Of a DNA stretch of 64,000 nucleotides, positions 11,330-25,400 are shown piece after piece; within the stretch, counting starts at the first letter, position 1; each line of letters opens with the position of its first letter. Under the pieces are notes generated by a model that saw nothing but the letters and a program-made list of their open reading frames with translations, did not search any database and had not been told where the DNA came from. This DNA comes from Odontesthes bonariensis (lineage: Eukaryota > Chordata > Actinopteri > Atheriniformes > Atherinopsidae). Location: the NCBI RefSeq assembly GCF_027942865.1, contig NC_134525.1, forward strand, positions 19,529,657 through 19,593,656. The letters are read 5' to 3'. The translations under genes and the position numbers were made by a program.

Positions 11330-14232
11330 CCTTCTGAAACTGAGACAAAAACATTTTGAACTGGGGGAAAAACCCGTGGGGCTCCTGTCGCGGCAGCTTA
11401 GGGGCATGCAGGCTTCCAGGACGATTCACAATATTAAATCTGAGGCAGGCGCCTTGTTGACCGACCCTATAGAGATAAATGATCGTTTCAAAGAGTTTTA
11501 CAGTGAGCTGTACTCTTCTAAATGTGATGCCACCCACTCTGACCTGGCCAACTTTTTTGCCTCTCTTGAAACACCTAAACTTAGTGATGCGGCCAGGAAA
11601 GACCTAGACTCCGATTTTACACTGGAAGAAATAATCTCCGCTATTAAGTCCTTCCCATCAGGCAAAGCGTCCGGACCTGACGGCTTCGGCTGCGAATTCT
11701 ATAAGAAGTTTGGTGGCATCCTTGCTCCGCTTCTGCTCAGGATGATGGTTAGTTCTAAGAGGGACAAAATGTTACCAAAAACACTCTATGAGGCCAATAT
11801 CTCCCTCATTCTGAAGAAGGGCAGGGAGGAAACAGACCCGGGCAGCTATAGACCTATTGCACTTCAGAATTCGGACAGGAAAATAATAACCAAAATATTA
11901 GCTGGTCGGTTAAACAAGTATTTGTCGTCTATAATTCATCCTGACCAGACAGGGTTCATCCCCGGTAGATTTTCTTTCTCCAATGTCAGGCGCCTTCTTA
12001 ATGTTATGTATGTCGATCACGTTGAGACCAGTGGGGCAGCAATTTTGTCTCTGGACGCACACAAGGCTTTCGACCAGGTCGAGTGGCCATATATGTTAGA
12101 ATCCCTGCACAGATTCGGGTTCGGTGACTCTTTTGTATCTTGGGTGAGACTGATATATGCTAACCCGATGTGCTCCATTTTAACCAATGGTGATAGATCG
12201 TCACCATTCCCTTTGCGTCGCTCGGTACAGCAGGGCTGCCCTCTCTCGCCTGCCCTCTTTGCTGTCGTGCTGGAGCCCCTCGCCTTAATGATAAGAACCC
12301 ATCTGGAAATTGTGGGCTTGGAAGTGGGAGGTACTGAAATGCTCATTAGCCTGTACGCAGACGATGTCATATCAGGCCTAAAAAAGCCAGAGAAATCTGT
12401 TCCCCTTCTGCTAGAACTGATCACCTCTTTCGGAAAGCTGACTGGGTATACAATTAACTGGGCAAAGAGCGAATTTATGCCCCTCTCAAACACCTACACG
12501 CCTGGTTTCCCAGAAAACATCCCTTTTAGGTTGGTTAAAGACCACTTTACATATCTTGCCCTGACAATACCCAAGGAGCCCAGACTCCTATTCAAATTAA
12601 ATTTTTCAGAATACGTGGCCAGGCTTAAGGGAAATATAGAGGCTTGGAAGATCTTGCCTATGTCAATGATCGGGCGTATTAACTCGATTAAAATGGTCTC
12701 CCTTCCCAGGTTTCTCTACCTCTGTCAGAACCTTCCTATTTTCCTCAAATCAGCCTTTTTTAAAGAACTAGACTCCATAATTTTGCCATACATTTGGAAT
12801 TATAAGAACCACAGGATCTCAAAAGCCCATCTACAAAAGGCCAAATCAGAGGGAGGACTGGGTCTACCCATATTTAGACATTACTACCGGGCTGCTAACA
12901 TGAGGGCCCTGATATTTTGGCAGCTGGAATCTCCGGGCAGTTTGGCCCCTGGGGCCCCCTCCTGGCTGAATATGGAGGCCAACTCGGTAGTCGGATCATC
13001 TTTATCTGCCTTGCTGTTCTGCAAAACAGAGACGTTAGCCATCTTGAGGAGTCAAAGTTTTGTTGTTAAAAACGCTGTTAGAATTTTAAACCAGGTGAGA
13101 AAAGCCTTGGGTCTGCCAACGACATCCGTACATACACCTATCTGCTTCAACCACTCCTTTATGCCCTCAGCATTAGACAGAGTTTTCCATGCCTGGAAGG
13201 ACAGGGGTCTTACTTCTATAAAGCATTTGTACGTGGGTGAGCATTTTGCTTCTTTTGATGAATTGCGGGGAAAATTTGAGTTGCCACACTCGCACCATTT
13301 TCGCTACCTGCAAATCAGAGACTACGTTCGATCCAAAATCCCTGATTTTAAAACTCTCCCTAAGGAGCATGTGTTTTTCGATGTCTTAAAGAGCACCCCT
13401 GATTCCAGGCATCTCATTACCAGATTTGTGCGTTTGTTTGATGATTGTAACGGGGCTGCCACGGACAGGGTGAGGGAGGCTTGGGAGGGAGAGCTAGGCA
13501 TTGAGCTGTCTGCAGAAACATGGGAGAAGTGTTTGGCTATGATACAATCCTGCTCGGTTAACAGCAGACATCAGCTGATTCAATTCAAAGTTCTTCACGG
13601 TCTTCATTACTGCAAACTCAAACTGCACAGGATTGCCCCCTCTGTCTCACCGCTGTGTGACAGATGTAAAGTGTTGGAGGGCACACTGTCTCACACCTTC
13701 TGGTTCTGTCCCTTGCTGACCGGACTCTGGGACAAAATATTCGACTGGTTCTCCAAGGCCTATAAGAGACCCTTCCAACCGGAGGCTGAACTTGGCATCT
13801 TTGGCTGCTCATAGACTACAGCAGGCCTACCTGCAGCAACACAGCAGTCTCTGATGCTGGGGATGACTGTTGCAAAAAGGCTAATCCTACTGGAGTGGAA
13901 GTCCACGTCTCCCCCTTGCTTTCACAGGTGGTTGGCTGATATGGCTTCAGTCATACAGATGGAAAGACTCAGGTTCACAAGGACTAATTCAATGGGAAAG
14001 TTTCTGACTATTTGGGGGCCCTTCCTTGCCTCCCTGGATGAGATCAGGACAGATGATAAATAACTGGTAGCTTTACTGCATATTTGTTTATACACTCATT
14101 TATGTGTATGTGTGCTTACTAATGTCACAGGTATCTTTTTGTAATTTAATTTTGCGTGTCTGAGCCGGGGGGGGGGGTTGTTATTGTTGTTGTTATTGTC
14201 ATGTCTGTTTTACTTTTTTAAATGAAAACAAA

Positions 14233-14259
<27 letters not shown>
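11330..14259 (+). mobile_element. L1-clade LINE, 5'-truncated, recent insertion
   Basis: A plus-strand non-LTR retrotransposon between exact 16-bp target duplications. It begins in the middle of ORF2 (open from 11331, no endonuclease), runs through reverse transcriptase and a C-terminal knuckle, then has a short 3' UTR (14064-14232) with a run of ten Gs followed by TTG/TTA repeats, and ends in a pure A-tail of about 30 bases (14235-14264). The intact tail and the exact duplication point to recent arrival. It differs clearly from the minus-strand LINE next door (LYADDVIS versus LYADDLLL), so it is a different family of the same clade. It is an incomplete copy and could not move by itself. Confidence 0.9.
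11331..14063 (+). pseudogene. LINE ORF2 fragment (reverse transcriptase), one in-frame stop
   Basis: The frame is open from the truncated 5' end at 11331 to a TAG at 13812-13814 and continues in the same frame to the natural stop at 14061-14063, so one nonsense codon is the only lesion over about 910 codons. Visible motifs: SGKASGPDGFGCEFY and SYRPIALQN (RT entry region), SLDAHKAFDQVEW (first catalytic aspartate), QQGCPLSPALFA, LYADDV (catalytic pair), and CDRC...HTFWFC (CX2C...HX4C knuckle) shortly before the stop. The endonuclease domain is absent because of 5' truncation. The GTG at 11376 is not a real start. Upstream codons (HFELGEKPVGLLSRQL) belong to the linker region before the RT. It belongs to the L1 clade; the product would be non-functional. 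Confidence 0.9.
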
Positions 14260-14267
<8 letters not shown>

Positions 14268-14275
14268 CAGTAAAT
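14260..14275. repeat. Target-site duplication of the plus-strand LINE, right copy
   Basis: Exact 16-bp repeat of 11314-11329 directly after the A-tail. Confidence 0.88.
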
Positions 14276-17200
14276 AACTTAATGAATGGACTTTACAAGG
14301 ACAGCTTCATCAAAGAGAAGAGTGATTAACCTTTTTTTTAATTTAAAATCCTCAGTAGTGGAAAAAGATTAAATATACAGCACATAAAAAACACTGAAAT
14401 AATGACAAGAGTTATGTTCCTGCTATCCGGTTGACCAATATCAGCAAAGCAACAAAGCTCTGAATAAATCTTAAACCCCATGGCTATACTCTTGCACATG
14501 CTTATACAGGATGGCAGGATCATTCTCTTAGATGTTTAACTTTGTCATGTTTGCTCTCATGTAAGGTGATTGATATTGAAAATATTTATCTGCTTAGAGA
14601 AGTACCAATGTTAAAGTTTGGTTTTGTATCAGCTGAACCACAAACTTGAACCTGCATTTAACAATGATTTTGTCAGCAGAAATGAAGAAGAATGCAACAG
14701 TGGAAAAGAAAACTGACAGCCCATTAAAGTACTTCGACAAGCATGATGCTGATGAGAACACACATACTTAGCCAAAACCATTAAGATGTGCAGCATAAAA
14801 CCAACAAATGAGCTGGAAGACACTAAAACAACATATAAAGGTGAGGTCAACTCCAGACTTGGATCATAATCATGTTTGGGCATATTTATATGAATGTGAA
14901 TGATTCATTTCATATGACATTGAGTCATGTGAAATATAATCCCAGGTTTTGGCAGATTTCTCTAAAGCGGATTTATTTTTTTCTCTAGAGAGTATGTTCG
15001 GAGCAGAAATCAGTCCCTGCATCACAATGAAGATCTGAATTATATTACTGTTTAATTACCTTAATAAATATTTTTTTACTATTTGATACTTCAAATAACA
15101 GCCAGAAGGAGACTATATTTGTTCCTGCTTTAACTTTCAGCTCAGTACAGTATCCCCTGCAGACTCTGTAAGATGAGGCTGCAGATTTCGGGGAGATCTA
15201 TGTCCTCTGCAGGAGGTGGCAATTGAAGGAGATAAGACCAGAGAAACCACATTAGGATAATATTAGAATGATTAAGTTAAAGCTCAGTGGGCTGGGATAA
15301 GAGGAAGATCACAATTAAATAGTAAATCCCTTATGAGTCTATATGTGTGAAACTAGCGGTGAAGTGAGAAGGTACCATATGAATCCTACTAGAATTGACT
15401 GATGTGATACAATGAGATCAAAGTAAAGCAAGAGGACACTCTGTTCCTGTCTTGTCTGAATGGCCTAAGAACTGTGATCTAAGATCAGTTTGGAGTTAGA
15501 TTGAACTCAGTAATAAGTGGCTTGTCTTAATATGATTAGATATCTTTGAACCCTCACAGGGCACAGAGGACCCCTCACTTATGCAACCTAACAGGTTAAC
15601 AGGTTTTTTTTTTTTTTTGAAAATCAGGAATGATGAGGCAATCTGTTGTCATCTATTACTTAGGTGTGACTCGGGAATCAATCAAAGAAAGAAAATTATA
15701 GTTAATGATACACACGGATGTGTCAAGGGCAGGTTTGTGCATGAATGGCAGACTGAGTGATTCACAAGCAGGTGATTCTGTGAGGCGTTTTTCATCATTA
15801 CTGAGTTGTAGATGCCTTGTACTGATGAAATAGACCACATCTTATTATTGTTATGTGGCTTAATGAGCTGCCGCCTATGATAGCTTTTTGATTTTTCTAT
15901 TACATAAGCCAATCTTAAGCAGATGATTTGCAAAAGGATTTTAGGCTCTAAATGAGCTGAGGTGTGACTAATGAAAAGCGGCTGCAGTTCAGTGTGATGA
16001 TGTTCCTGATAACCGGTGCATACTGCATGTTTTCCATCAGGCATTGCTGGTTGTGGGTATAATTGGCCGGTGGTGCAGCAGCAGAGCATTGATAGCCAAA
16101 CATGGAGAGAGTAGGCTCAGCTGTTTAAGGTACTCATCTGTGCGGTTTCTGCTGCTGTGTATTAATGGGGCTTTGGAGTGCTCCTGAGCTCTGCGGAGTC
16201 CTTATCCCCATCACTGTTGTGTAAAGAGAGGGAGCCTAATCCTATCTGGCCTGAAAATCCTCCTCTGGGGCCCAGACTGTGTGGAAACAGGCAAACCAAT
16301 GCACAGGCGCCTGGCTGGCCCTCTCTCTGTCTTTTGTACACTTAGTCACACATGCACAGAGGCACACACACACTTCTGGATAGCAGCCAATGCCACTGCA
16401 GTCACAGGTGAGCGCTGTAGTTTACTGCAAACAAAGAGAGATTGTCAGGATTCTTTCCTCGTCAAAGTGGTGGAAAGTGTTTCCTGCTGTTATGAACAGA
16501 AACCTGCTGTACATCAACAAAGTTAAGGCTATAAATAGCTGAAATAAATGCAAATCTGTCATTTCACACCGCATTTTCTAGCACTGAATAAACACTCTGA
16601 ATATGTGTGTCCTGGTGTCAACTCTTTGGCTGGTGTTCTTTTACAGTCAGACACTTTGCCAGTTGATTATTACACTGTGGCCAAGCAAACCTGACCGAAT
16701 GAAAACAGTGACTTCCCCTCACGTCTTGCTCACGAGCCAGAAAGAACAGTTCTCTAATTGTTGCTTTGCTTCTCTGCTCTCCTTCGCCAGCCAGCGACAT
16801 TATCCCTAAATGACAAACACACGGTGTTATTTTGGGTGATCCGCAAAACTGCAGGAGTCAGTAGGACGCTACATTAAAAGACACACAAATGATAGTCTGC
16901 CAGGTTTGGTACACAAATCATCCACTGGAAATAAGCAGTGTGTATCCCAAGAGTTCTTGTGTTTATGCAAAAAAATTGCCTTCACTTTGCAAATAAAACC
17001 AAATTGTTGACTCGTTTTGTTTTGACTTCAAATTGCAGGTTAGCACATGTGATTGGCTTTGTTGTGTTCATCTTGGATTATTTTGTGTTTGTTTTTGGAA
17101 GACAGCTTATTTATTTTTAACCTGACCGGTTTCTGAGCATCATCCTGGCTGCCTTTGAGTAAATGTATGTCAGTTGATTTTTGTTTGCAGGATTTGTCTC

Positions 17201-17913
17201 TCACTAATATAGCCCAGTGGAGCAACAGAAACTCTCATATCACCCAAGCACATGCCATTTTCAATGCAAACTAATCTATAATCGGTAATCTGACGTGTGT
17301 TTGATGGGACTAAATAAACAATGCAAGCATTGTTATAGCTTATTTTTGGAGTGCTGAGGGAGAAGGAACAGATAAGCAAAGGGTTCATGGAAAGGGGGAT
17401 TCCTGTGCAAAATATTAGATCAGTGGTTCCTCTTCTTTATTTGAATTTCAAATGATCACAGTCATATCATGTTGCTTTTGTGACATCACTGGAAGCTTAC
17501 ACTTTGTTGGGCTTCAGCCAAAACACAGATGAACTCAGATGTAAAAGAAAAATGTATGTCATAAATCCAGTTTGTGTGTTACCATTGACGCAAATATTGC
17601 ACAATGAGCTTCATGTTACTGATTTTCTTTTTCCGTGTAATTTGCTGCTGTGAGTTAGATAACGCATTTGTCTACAGGAAGTAGCCTACCAACTGAGAGG
17701 CATTTAGCTAGCTTTGCTTATCTTATCTTAGCTTAGAAAGAAAATACAGTAAGGCGAAACAGTTAGCCTGGCTAGCTTGCATTGGTTTGATGCATCATTT
17801 TCAAAGTAGAGCTTGGTTGAGAGACATTTTCTCAAAGCCAGCAGACTGTTTCCAAACTGTTTACAGTACAAGCTGCACACATGATATGAAATAGTAAAGA
17901 CTTCTCCCTCTGA

Positions 17914-17935
17914 GTTGTTGTTGTTGTTGTTGTTG
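17914..17935. repeat. (TTG)n microsatellite
   Basis: About seven TTG units in intergenic DNA. No role seen. Confidence 0.85.
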
Positions 17936-19353
17936 AAAGGTTGTAGTTGTGCGGATGTAGCAAAAGTAAATTACTATGTGTGTTAATGATCATTAAATGA
18001 GCTGATGTTTTAAATTTATGAGGTTTGCATGACATAGGCCTATATATTTTCCATTGCTAAGACATGGTCTTGAGCTCGAAGATGCAGAAAATTACATTTG
18101 AGTATGCCGTAGGCCTACTATTGTTTTTTGATAGTTTTTGATGATTCCCTTAATTTATCTTATTTCTAACCTAATCAGTATAAAGTGGTATCAATCTTGT
18201 CATCTGTCCTATTTATGTGAATAATCTAAACTGAACTAATGCGCAAAAAAGTTTGAAAGCTTGTCTGTTTTAAAGAAGACTTTTTGCAGAATGAGAAATG
18301 AAAACAACTGTGAAACCAGCTTGTCTGATTCACCAGCTGTTTCCAGTCTGAGTTGACGAACAGTAAACTCATGTGCCAGACAAGTGTCTTCCCAGATATG
18401 ACATACTAACCCAAATATTCCCAAAGATCAAAGTAATTGTCCATCTCAGTTGTTGTTTTATCTACTTTTTTTGGTGAGTTATAACTATTAGCAAGTTAAC
18501 GTGTACTATCACTTCTGGCAACACTGCATTTATTTGCTTAAAACCAGAAATTATAAACATGTCTGATTTTGTGCAGCTTTTTAAAACATTGTTCCAAATC
18601 TGTTTCAATACTGAGAGGAAAGCAGGCTATCGTAACAGTTTTCAGTGAATGTGTAGGTTATGTAGCCCTAAATGTAAAATTCAGCACATTTATTCAAATG
18701 TTTTTTTTATCCAACCTTAATCAGGTATTCAATTTTCTAAGCTTAACCAAGTTGCCTTTGATGTGTGTAACCAATGGAAGTGAATAACTAGATAAATGAT
18801 TAAAAAAAAAAAAAACAATGGGAGGAACAGCATTGACAAGGCCTATCATAAAGTGAAACAGTGGTATCCAAGGAAAAACAACTCCACCCTCTCAGGTAAA
18901 AGCGGAGTTTTGGTAAGAACTTTTTTGTTATTTGTATCAACCAACATTGAGGATGTGAAGTAAGGAATACAGATTGTGTATGATTGGGTTTCATCTAACT
19001 CTTAAAAGCCCATTGCTAAAATATTCCATGAAACATTAGTTTGGCTACTTGCAGTGTTGTTGTACAGTATGTGATACCACGGCCTGGCCAAGATCATTCT
19101 GTAGGGCGAGCTATTCTCTGGACACAGGAGTTCCTCAACAGAAATTTAGATTGTCTCAAGTCGCCTCTGCTCCCTGCCATGATAACCCCCATCACTTCTC
19201 TACTCTGGCAGCTAAGCATAGAGGTGGGAGACACAAAATCCATTTGTCATTCTCCTCTTTTTTAGTTACTCTTACAGTCAGACTGAAAGTAATTTTCTGA
19301 AATTAGCACAGCTGTAAGACAGCCTGTCCCATATTAAGCTAGCAGCAGACATA

Positions 19354-19494
19354 GACGACTTACCTAAATCTTCGTTGCAAAGTGAGGCGAAAGGTGGGGG
19401 TGTAATTATGATTTGTTGATCAGTAATAACTGGGGTTACAGCATGTACTGTAGGTACTACTGATAATGTGGTCTCTTTGCAACAAAGATCTAAA
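19354..19494. repeat. Imperfect inverted repeat of about 30 bp
   Basis: cttcgttgcaaag near 19371-19383 is mirrored by ctttgcaacaaag near 19475-19487, with partial pairing extending on the outer side of both arms (ccta...tcttc with gatct...aagc). About 90 bp separates the arms. It could be the ends of a small decayed DNA element or a chance hairpin. No target duplication was found. Confidence 0.4.
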
Positions 19495-22400
19495 GCTAAT
19501 CAACAGGACAAAAATAATTCCATCACATCAGTAAATTTGCATTTTCATTAATCCCAAATCTGCATTGAATTGGAATTCTTCTTCACCGATTAGCTCCCCT
19601 CTTTATTCCTCAGAGGCTTATACTCTAGTAGTCAATCTATCTCCGCTCTGCACAGCCCATAAATTGTGGCTAAAGAGGGTAGACAAACACAGTAGGCAGG
19701 CGGTGGGAATCAGCCGATTAAATCCTTTGTCATTATCTGGCAGGCCCTGCCAGCAGACATCTGCTTGTGAATGCAATTTCAGGGAGCACTGGGAAAACTG
19801 GTGTTACTTAGGTTAGAAAGGAAGCGACACACCCTGGTCCCTTTTATGCTGCTAACATGCACTTCATTAGGGTCTGAGTGTTCTTCCCAACAATGGAGAA
19901 CAGACCGTGTCGCTGATAGCTTTATCTCTTGGTGGCAAAAGGGCCCAGGCGTGAACCATCCCGTTGCCCACTTCAGCAGAAATAAAATATAACTTCCTGC
20001 ATCCTGCTGTGTTGTGTTAAGTAAGACTGATGAGTCGGGTTAATAAAGGTGAAATGATGAGTCATGCTTGCAAGCAAGAATGCAGAGAAGATATGTAGGA
20101 AAGTCTTTTGCTTGACAGCATAGCTGTCTGAACAGTCTGAATACATCAATATGTAACATAGAACTGTGATCCAGTGGTCAATTTGTGAGAGTGGACAAAA
20201 TAATAATCTGCTCTACAAGACATACTGTAGAAAAACAACAGCATAAAAACAGTAACGGCTGAGAAAAACAGAAAACGGGGAAAGCTGATCCTGTTTGTTT
20301 CTTAAAAAGGACCATTGGAAAGGCAATGTGGCAAACAGAGGAAAACAGAGTCGATGGAAAGGATACTAATCTAGTGGTAATCCGCTCAGCATCTGTCACT
20401 GATGCATTAATCAGACTAAAAGGAAACATGTTATTCTGCAATTCCTCATCTTGTCCAAAGCCACTGTTGTTGAATTTAACAGACTGGACATGAGTCACAG
20501 GTTTGCATCTTCTAGAAAACACTAATTTAATGTCTTGCTGCTGGATTTAAAAAAAAAACGTAAGGACGAGTGAGGAATTAAGTTGAACTCAGTTAAGGGT
20601 ACATGTATAAATGGTTCACACAGGATTGCCAAACAGCTTGTTACTAAATTATAAAAGATTTGCAGGCAGCATTTTTCATGCTTGTGTCCTCTTAAAGGGC
20701 TTTTATTGAATTTTAGTGCCTCTGATGTCCTGGTGGTAGAAGCTGGTTAATTGCTGAAGTTAAACTGACACATGAGCTCATGAGGGTTGCTTAGTGTTTT
20801 GCTTTCTAATATTGCCTGCCCACTCAGCTCTGATCTTTACAAGAGGCCCCCAAAACTCCAATAGGCTGAAAAAATTTAATTTCCAGTTTGATTTGAAAAA
20901 AAACAATCTCTCTAGAAAAATTTGTTATTGAAACATGTCAAATGAGCGGTACATGGCAACACTTCAGGGTTAATTAGAGTATCAGGATGCCATTAGTACA
21001 TTGATGTAGATCATTTGGCCCTCAGTTTGTCTGCCATTACACCTATTCTCACCGAACAAACATTTGTCATCAACACCACAGTCGTTACGGCAAATGACCC
21101 CACGCGGCTGACACCATGGCTGATAGATTCACGGCTGGATACCCGTACATTTGGATCAATTGTGTGGTGAATGGGGCTGTATATTGTTTAAATGATTAAC
21201 AGTACCTGGAGGTGTGATGCCTTGGTCAATGATGAGCTCCTCTCTCGGTGCTTAATCATAATGAAACACCCGCTGTCACTCCACATCCCTGAGCCCCCTC
21301 AGTTAGAGAGGAGCTTATGTTGGCCCAATCCCAGCAGGGGCTCCCTCCACCAGGGATGAGTGTAAGCGGAAAGCAGGCTGCAAAGCTCCATATATACATA
21401 CGTAGAGTATGCTGGTACAGTGCGATGTCACGAAGGGCCTGAGATGATTAAAGTAGCCACAATGTGCATCAAATCTCAAGCGCATCATGGGATCTGCAGC
21501 CTTAATCTCCCGAGAAAGCCTCAGCTTTTCCATGAACTAAAAACAAGCCGCCAGACTTCTTCTAAAGACATAAAATGTGTTTACACAAGCTGAGGTCAAG
21601 TGCTCAGCAATGATTGGATTCACTTTGTTGTTTGCATCTAATCTGATAACATTACAGCCAAGGCAGAGGTATTTAAAGCATTGATGGACAGTTTGTTCCA
21701 AAAAGTCAACCTCAATTTGCATTTTTACCTCATCACAAGCAGGACTTCAGATAAAAACTGATCTGCTTTTATCACCAAATACACATTGATTATGCAATGA
21801 GACATGATTAGACCAATGGTCTTCATGAGAGTTAATGCCTGCTATCAAAGATAAACTAACAGCCCTTTTAGACTTTTGTTTTCGGTTTCATCTTTGCTTA
21901 TCTAGATTTGTTTCATTAAGATCATGGATCTGCTGCTGCAACACAGCCAGAATTTGGCACCGGAGAGAAGACAATTAAACTGTTACGCGATGAATTATGT
22001 ATAATTGTTACATCAAGAAATATTGTTTCAGTGCAGTTGTTTTCACAAACATACACAAAAACACATTATGCATGAGCCCCTGACAAAAGGCGTCCTGTGT
22101 CTGCATGTGATGCGCAACTCCCTCTCTATTTCACCCAGACGACCTTCCTCCTGGTACACAAATATTGCTCATTACATGAGGGTTTATATGCTCGATATAG
22201 CCATTGACCCTCAGCCTGCCTCTGGCTCCTGCCTTTCCTTCTCTTCTCCTCATATCCTCCCCTGTCAATGGGTAGTTACCGATGGGGCAGTAAATTATAG
22301 CGGCTGGGCTGGGATTAGGCATGAGAAGGGGGATGTCTGAGAGGCAGAGTGGTGGAAAACGCACACTCACACACATTCCCACACAGATGATTGTCTCTTC

Positions 22401-25400
22401 CAGAGCCAGACAACTCCGCATTTTACAGCTCCTCCTCATCTTCCACCTGCAGATTGTGCTATCAATCAATCTGCTTTCCTGCTTTTAGTTTTTATGTTTG
22501 CAGAGGCGGAATTTACATTCAGCCTATTTGAATGGAGAAAAGGACAATTTCTCAGTCTGTTCAGACATGAATGTGTGGAGTTGTTGAAGAAAGTGTTTTT
22601 CCACAGGAACAGATTTGAAATTTCAGAAAAAGAGGTTTTGAATGTAGTGGATACATTTTGTTTGCACTGCATGTATGGGCAGAAGGAGCCCGCAGTCTTA
22701 ATATAGGGGTTGACCTCAGCAGTGTCCTTTCCTCAGCTCCTACTATAGACTGTGCACACATGGACTCGTGCTCAGGGCAGCTGATGGAATGACCGACCAA
22801 ATGACCTGAAAAACACTGCCTGTTTGACTTGTGGGAAAATACGTGTATCTCCTGAACGTCTTTGCACCCATATCTGATAGCGTAGGACAACGGCATTCCC
22901 TTAGCTCACTTGCTTAATTAAATCAGATCCTGTCTTTGCACCGTTAGAAATTATAGGAAATAAGTCTTCTGTTCATACAAAGATAAGAGCAGTTTAAGTG
23001 CCTTACATATCAAGACTATGTTGTGTTGGAGAAACAAATTCACTTTATGACTAAACGCTAAACCAATTCAAGACTTGTTGGTGTTACTCCAAACTGTTTG
23101 GCATTCCTTTCTCAGTTCTCTCTGCTGAGCCCTGCCAAAACATTTTAGAAATAATTATGTGTACTTCTGTGAGTACTCTTTGGAGTATCCTTCTCTCTCT
23201 TTAGTCCTGTCATTCTTTCTCCTATGTTCCCATAAGCAGACATGCAAGTATTTATTGTGTTTGCATGTTTGCATGTGCAAGTGTATGCAGCGGAGTCGGT
23301 GTGTGGGGTCTTTGTGTCCAGGAGTGAGAGACCTGCTCCAGTGATTAATGGGGTTCCTGTGTGAGGCACCACAAGGCGCCGTACACAATCACTGTGCCAG
23401 ACCACAGCCCCGCCAGGCTTGTCCTTCACATGAGAAGAGAAAGGCGGGAAGGAGGGAGGGTGGAGGGGAAAATTTTTTTTATCCCTTGCTGTCCTTTACT
23501 CTCTCTTTTCCTCCCTCTGCCCATCCGTCCTGCTTTTTTTCCTCCAAAAACTATCCACTCTACTCCCACCTTTCCTACCTCCTCTCCCTTTCCGTTGGCC
23601 CCTGTCCTCTGTTCAGCACACTGTGGCACGTTCATGCTCTCCCACACGTGCACACAGACACCATGTGAGAAACGATTTTGAAAAAGCATGCAGCGAAAAG
23701 GAGAAGCAAAACAGACACAGAGAGAAAAGATAAAGTAAAGCGTTGAAGAAAAAGCTGGAGTGGAGGGTGAGGAGCCTGAATCCCTCCCCCACCTCTCCTT
23801 CCCTGCGGTTCGGGTATGTGGCCCCTCTTCTCAGTGTTAAACAAGCCTTTTAAATAGGCTTTAACCTGGGCCCACCCTCAATGGGGCCATTGTGGGAACG
23901 GATGTGTGGACAGTAGTGCTCGGTAAACACTGCTGCTTGTCCCTTTCTCACGTTCTGAGGCCATTCAGCACCAGAAAGCCCGGAGGTTGTGCACTGGGGG
24001 GGGAAGTGTGTCTGTATGTGTCAGAGTGGAGAAGGGAGAAAAGATGAAATTAACTGATCAAGGAAGAAGATGACTGACAGTTGAAATGAAGTCATACATT
24101 CATGTATAAAATCACACAAAGCCCAATAGGCTCTTTCAATCTGTCAGTCAAGAAAATTGAACAACATTCCTTGAGAGTGTGTCATCCACCCAGTCATCGC
24201 TTTTTGTTAACATTAAATGGCTCTGAACTTATTTAGCAAACCCACGTCAGTCTGTGGCTGGTTTTCATTATCTTCCCTCTCCTAGGGTCTCTAATTAGGC
24301 GTCCCTGTCGTCACTCGGCACCTGCAGTTGGCCTGCATGTCACTGTAGCCGTGGTAACAACAACTCGCTGTGATGCTGAGCCTCAGCAACTGCATGCCCC
24401 CCCACCTGCTCCTCCCCTGCCATTCCCCCAAAACTACCGCCCCATTGTCCTCCTTCCCCCCCAAACCAAGGGGAAAAAAATCCACTCATTAGAAGTTATG
24501 TGGTGATTTTGTTTGACGATGACTACTGCTGTGCAGAAAGATGACATTTCAACAAATCATATAGTCATATAGTGCTGGTTTGATGGTCTGGGTACGCACA
24601 CAGTTGGTGAATTACATAACCAGGAAAAGTTCAATTATTGTATTTTGAGGGTTTGCAAGAGAGGGATGTGTTTAACTTTCAGTCTGCAAAGAGACTTTGA
24701 ATGTTCGTCAGAGCTTAGAAGTAGCTTCATATCTGGGAAAAGTTGGAAGCATAAACCGATACATCAAATCGTGGCTATGTTGTGTGTTACTATCTTTCTC
24801 TTTGTCACTCTGTCAAGAGTTTAACCGTGAATGTGAGCCACAAGCTTCCTCTGAATTCTTGAGACGACATCAGCTTTCTGCAGTCACAACACATTTCAGT
24901 CTTTGTGATATGACGTGCGCTTTGAAATTTCTACAGAGACAATGAGAACAAAAAAAAGAAAAAAAAAAGGAGGAAGTGCTTAGTTTGTGACGGGAAACAT
25001 GGCAGCGTGTGATTTCCCTCTCCCTGTAGCGGTGAGAGTGTGACGTGACGAGGGACTTCCAATTACATTCTGCCGCTCACATCTTCTGTTGTTGAGAAGT
25101 TTTTACTTGAAACAGATCTGTTTCTAAGAAACCTGTCCCTAATGGGACATAAACATAGCACCCTAAATAGAGAGCAGGGGTAAATCATTACTTAGAACTT
25201 CAGAAGACATTCAGTAACAACGACAGACAGCTAATAATACACAACATAGTCATAATTTGATCAACAAAGCTCTCAAATTATTTCAACGGTATTAAGATGA
25301 TTTTAAATAAATCCTCAAAGCTGCATGCTAAATTGTATGTGTGAGACTCCATTGTTGTCATTTCTGTATCAGAGGAGTAACTTACTGGGCTTCAGAGGCT

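Noticed and set aside
12017..12493. 158-codon open frame antisense to the plus-strand LINE
   Set aside because: It is a shadow of the reverse transcriptase frame on the other strand, without a family motif.
22131..22896. Overlapping open frames of about 110 codons on both strands
   Set aside because: No similarity to any family I know, no splice context and opposite-strand overlap, as expected by chance.
23145..23689. Several overlapping open frames of 87-106 codons
   Set aside because: They lie in pyrimidine-rich low-complexity DNA, which lowers stop-codon frequency; residue composition is biased to Ser, Pro and Phe.
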